In this document: positions 8,307 through 10,105 of the stretch, in pieces
Layout: each line of letters begins with the position of its first letter
How positions within the stretch are numbered: the first letter of the stretch is position 1
NCBI GenBank assembly: GCA_902984215.1
Contig: CADWAF010000438.1
Span: forward strand, 1 to 10,105
Source: Willaertia magna
Taxonomy: Eukaryota > Heterolobosea > Eutetramitea > Acrasida > Naegleriidae
Length of the DNA: 10,105 nt
Direction of reading: 5' to 3'
Translations under genes and position numbers: made by a program
Notes under the pieces: model-generated
What the model was told of the DNA's origin: nothing
Seen by the model: only the letters and a program-made list of their open reading frames with translations
The model's database searches: none

Positions 8307-8530
8307 TTTTTTTTTAAATTTTTAATTTAATGAAACGGAAAAAAATCTACAACACTACAGGTTCCCGAGGAGTCCCCCATTTGGCGTTTGGATTTATTTA
8401 AAATCATTTTTCATGTGTTATATTATATTTGTAATTATTTATTTTATTTAAAAGATGGTTTATATAACAAACAAATCTGTGTAATAATAAAAATATATAT
8501 TTATTTAAAAAAATGTTTATTTAAATATAA
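8307..8530. other. Spacer between intact F-box gene and LRR copy B
   Basis: Both neighbours are on the minus strand, so this contains the promoter of the F-box gene and the 3' end of copy B. AATAAA on the minus strand occurs at 8516-8521 and 8500-8505, 10 to 31 bases past the copy B stop, as candidate poly(A) signals. The plus-strand frame at 8388-8714 is only the antisense of this spacer and copy B and shows no protein character. Confidence 0.4.
8362..8386 (-). promoter_or_regulatory. GC-rich element upstream of the intact F-box gene
   Basis: Plus-strand TTCCCGAGGAGTCCCCC starts at 8362 and TTTGGCG ends at 8386, an unusual G+C cluster 56-80 bases before the ATG at 8306. CCCG to GGCG spacing is 19 bases; the analogous pair upstream of F-box/LRR copy A is 21 bases apart. 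Read on the minus strand both give CGCCA, then GAC, then CGGGAA. Likely promoter element by position and recurrence; the binding factor is unknown. Confidence 0.45.
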
Positions 8531-9528
8531 TTATTTTCTTAAAGAATTTACAAATTTCACTCTATTAATACCATCTAATAAAGTAAATTTTTCATCTTCG
8601 TATTCTAATTCTAGCTTTAACATTTTAATTTCATATTTATTCAATACTTTATCTTCAAATAAAAACTTTTTAATGATTAATTCTCCATTTTCATTAAAAA
8701 CTTTCCATAAATAACATTTTGACACAAAGAAATATTTAAAATTTCTATATTTACTAAATTTTCCAAATCTTTATCTTTGACATTAAGATTATTGCCTTTA
8801 ATATAAAGTTCTTTCAATGCATGTAAATGTTGAGAAACATTATTAAAATTTAAGTGTTTGCAATTTAAAAGTGTTAAGACTTTTAATTTTTTAAAATTTT
8901 CAAAACATTCACCAGTTAAATTGTAACACTTTGAAATGAATAATTCTTCCAAATTTTCTAAATTCATTATTTGTCCATCAATAATATTGGTATCTCTAAG
9001 TGATAACTTTGTTACGTTTGGCATGTTGTATAAATTTCCAAATATTGAGGTTGAGCTGATGTATAAAACTTTTAATTTTGATAAATTTTGTAAATTATCT
9101 TCAATTATTAATTTACGACAACTTTGTAATTTTAGTTTTGTAAGATTTTGTAAACAATATAATATTTCATTTAAATTAATATCATCAAATATATTCCCTA
9201 AATTTATATTTGTAATATTTTTTAAATAATTATAAATTTGTGGGAATGAAAGTTGAAGAGTTAACTTTGTTAAATTTCCCAAATTTTTAAAGCAACTTTC
9301 TTCTATTGTAGATAAACAACTTGTATTTTTAATTTGTAAACATTTTAAATTTGTTAAATTATTAAAATTTTCGTTATTAAAGATCATAAACTTATTACAA
9401 TTAATTTTAATTGTTTCTAAATTAAATAAAAGGTCACTTAGTCAATAAAAAGTGAAGATATTTTTCCATCAATATTTTCAAAGTCAACCTGCCAATCAAT
9501 TTTTAAAAATGTTAAATTGTTTAATTTT
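8531..9528 (-). pseudogene. Decayed LRR gene lacking its F-box half (copy B)
   Basis: Closely related to the 3' part of copy A, base for base in places (for example the CCAATCAATTTTTAAAAAT block near 9490 and 3200). Homology starts at KLNNLTFLKIDW (about 9528), runs to SSLFID, and breaks at a TAA (9438-9440) plus frameshift. It resumes at DLLFNLETIKINC and stays open to a TAA at 8677-8679, where one missing T (near 8680) shifts the frame. The tail then continues as KKFLFEDKVLNKYEIK to FVNSLRK and the TAA at 8531-8533, the family's natural end. The longest open piece, ATG 9387 to 8677, has 236 codons with about nine LRRs, including NLTKLKLQSC, NVTKLSLRDT and LEELFISKCYNLTGECF. A short LRR protein from this ATG is possible, since copy A has a Met at the same place, but I favour a pseudogene. 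Confidence 0.7.
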
Positions 9529-9542
9529 GCTACATAAATAAA

Positions 9543-10105
9543 GATACTTTTCTTAATTTAAAACAATTAAAAGTATTATCTTTATTTTTTTCTAATGGAT
9601 TACAAGATGAATGGTTAAAAAATTTAAATAATTTAACACAATTATCAATTTACAATAATAATAAAACACTAACAGGAAATTGTTTACAATATTTTAAAAA
9701 TTTAACAAATTTGCACCTAAATAATTGTGACACAATTAAAGATGAAATGTTATTAAATTGTAAACAATTAACAAATATAGAGGTTTTTTTATGTGATAAT
9801 TTATTTGGGAATTGTTTTAAAGAATTAAAAGAATTAAAATACCTAAGTGTGGGTTATTGTGATAATATAACAGATAATGGTTTAACTCATTTAAATAATT
9901 TAGAATCGTTAAATGTTAAAAGATGTAAAAATATAACTGGAATTTGTTTACAAAATTTAGAACAATTACAAATATTAACTATTGACGTTTTTAGTGGAAT
10001 ACAATTAAAATATTTAAAAAATTTGATTAGTTTGAAACACTTAGATATTAAAATTAATATAAATAAAACAAATGAGGAAATGAAAAATACAAGTTTTTTA
10101 TGTAA
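9543..10105 (+). CDS. LRR protein fragment, no start, open at right edge (copy E)
   Basis: An uninterrupted frame of 187 codons that runs off the window. It begins DTFLNLKQLKVLSL, matching ESSFLNLKHLKILSV at residues 151-165 of copy A, and continues DEWLKNLNNLTQLSIY (copy A: NEWLKQLENLTKLEVY). About seven LRRs follow, such as LKYLSVGYCDNITDNGL and LESLNVKRCKNITGICL. The F-box half is absent. The frame is open from 9525 but has no ATG before 9747-9749, which lies inside the repeats. Unlike copies A, B and D it shows no frameshift or stop. Either it is a 5'-truncated fragment with the damage out of view, or its start lies in an exon elsewhere, which the abrupt inverted junction at 9529-9542 makes unlikely. 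Confidence 0.7.

Noticed and set aside
8361..8390. GC cluster considered as a tRNA or other RNA gene
   Set aside because: No cloverleaf arms or conserved T-loop can be drawn. It fits better as a promoter element.
8936..9229. 97-codon plus-strand frame
   Set aside because: It is the antisense of copy B, whose minus strand shows clear LRR periodicity. The plus frame shows none.
9433..9442. Possible short intron at the break in copy B
   Set aside because: The gap is only a few bases, too short for a spliceosomal intron, and there is no convincing GT-AG pair. Copy A has a plain stop at the same point.

Overview
The window is nuclear DNA from a very AT-rich unicellular eukaryote. The evidence is eukaryotic-style monocistronic genes, F-box proteins (SCF ubiquitin-ligase receptors), AATAAA- and TATA-like signals, no ribosome-binding sites or operons, and genes without visible introns. 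The code is standard: the 780-codon metE reads through and ends in TAA. I cannot name the species. A heterolobosean or dictyostelid amoeba would fit the composition and the F-box/LRR content, but this is inference.

Layout, left to right. 1-1558 is an almost pure A+T tract without genes. 1559-1702 is a short segment bounded by inverted repeats. 1692-2483 (+) is a decayed leucine-rich-repeat (LRR) gene. 2434-4158 (-) is a decayed F-box/LRR gene lying tail to tail with it. 4159-4417 is a spacer. 4418-6760 (-) is an intact cobalamin-independent methionine synthase, metE. 6761-7091 is a spacer holding the metE promoter region. 7092-8306 (-) is an intact F-box protein of unknown target. 8307-8530 is a spacer with a GC-rich element. 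8531 to about 9528 (-) is a second decayed LRR copy. 9543-10105 (+) is a third, 5'-truncated LRR copy, head to head with the previous one and still open at the right edge.

The main story is a cluster of one F-box/LRR family in at least four pieces. All share a repeat of about 24-26 residues of the type xxLxNLxxLxIxxCxNITGxC, which resembles the cysteine-containing LRRs of FBXL/AMN1 proteins. The pieces are related by inversion, truncation, internal deletion and single-base frameshifts. The one copy that keeps its F-box has TTG where the start ATG should be. metE in the middle is undamaged and clearly richer in G+C, so the breaks are unlikely to be uniform sequencing error. This looks like rapid birth and death of ubiquitin-ligase receptors beside a housekeeping gene. 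The intact F-box gene and the broken F-box/LRR gene also share a similar GC-rich pair of short motifs upstream.
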